The notes under the pieces: model-generated | Seen by the model: the letters and a program-made list of their open reading frames with translations, nothing else | The model's database searches: none | What the model was told of the DNA's origin: nothing | Part shown: positions 4,879 to 5,016 of the stretch, in pieces | Layout: each line of letters begins with the position of its first letter | Numbering within the stretch: position 1 is the stretch's first letter | Program-made: the position numbers and the translations under genes | Source of the DNA: an uncultured Lachnospiraceae bacterium | GTDB lineage: Bacteria; Bacillota; Clostridia; Lachnospirales; Lachnospiraceae | DNA: 5,016 nucleotides | Direction: 5' to 3' | NCBI GenBank assembly: GCA_902795625.1 | Contig: CADBLW010000057.1 | Location: 1 to 5,016 of the forward strand

Positions 4879-5016
4879 TCAGTCGATTGCAGTCCTATTT
4901 TCCGAAAAATGTTTCCGGTAGTACGACAGGAACAGCGTGAACGAGGTCAGGCAGCACAGAATGTCTGCCAACGGCGTCGCGATGGCGATGCCCGTAAGAG
5001 GCGCGAACAGACGGAA
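4879..5016 (-). CDS. C-terminal end of a probable MATE-type efflux transporter, 5' part outside the window
   Basis: The minus-strand frame is open from the right edge and stops with TGA at 4881-4879, giving 45 visible residues. They read as FRLFAPLTGIAIATPLADIL, then a hydrophobic helix CCLTSFTLFLSYYRK and a short polar tail. The A-x-P-x-A-D motif followed by a last membrane helix and a Lys/Arg-rich end is typical of the C-terminus of MATE-family (NorM/DinF-like) transporters in Firmicutes, which export drugs or metabolites using a Na+ or H+ gradient. Only about a tenth of the usual 440-460 residues is visible, so the family call is tentative. It converges on cassette B and shares its terminator. 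Confidence 0.5.
   Translation of the reverse strand, partial: FRLFAPLTGIAIATPLADILCCLTSFTLFLSYYRKHFSENRTAID

Overview
The window reads as a moderately GC-rich, low-G+C-phylum (Firmicutes/Clostridia-type) chromosome segment. This rests on an upstream YwlG/DUF436-type gene, strong AAGGAG-like ribosome binding sites, and two clostridial-style ECF sigma factor / membrane anti-sigma pairs. The assignment is inferred from protein families only; no marker gene fixes the species.

Layout, left to right. (1) 1-390 is the 3' part of a DUF436/UPF0340 gene that enters from the left edge. (2) 391-572 is a non-coding gap with a row of about five 21-22 bp tandem units. (3) 573-1394 encodes a membrane-tethered XRE-type regulator (HTH, one TM helix, extracytoplasmic domain), closed by a 15-bp hairpin at 1425-1459. 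(4) 1593-3067 is cassette A: an ECF sigma factor whose stop codon overlaps the start of a single-pass membrane protein, presumably its anti-sigma factor, followed by a hairpin. (5) 3068-3242 is a leader with several palindromes. (6) 3243-4801 is cassette B: a second ECF sigma factor (TTG start) and a second membrane anti-sigma-like protein, followed by a hairpin identical over 29 nt to that of cassette A. (7) 4879-5016, minus strand, is the 3' end of a probable MATE-type transporter running convergently into cassette B.

How the parts may work together: every complete gene here is a one-component or two-component route from the cell envelope to transcription. Each sigma is probably held at the membrane by the product of the gene translationally coupled to it, and released when that partner's outer domain senses a signal. 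The two outer domains look unrelated, so the two cassettes probably answer different signals although the sigma factors are paralogues. The membrane XRE protein could be a third sensor. A short sequence from the repeats upstream of its gene recurs just upstream of the cassette A start, which hints at cross-regulation but does not prove it.

I saw no tRNA, rRNA, CRISPR array, transposase or attachment site. The arrangement is a tidy cluster of known family types. I do not see evidence for a wholly new class of system; the most distinctive unexplained signals are the tandem repeats before the XRE gene and the palindromes before the second sigma gene.
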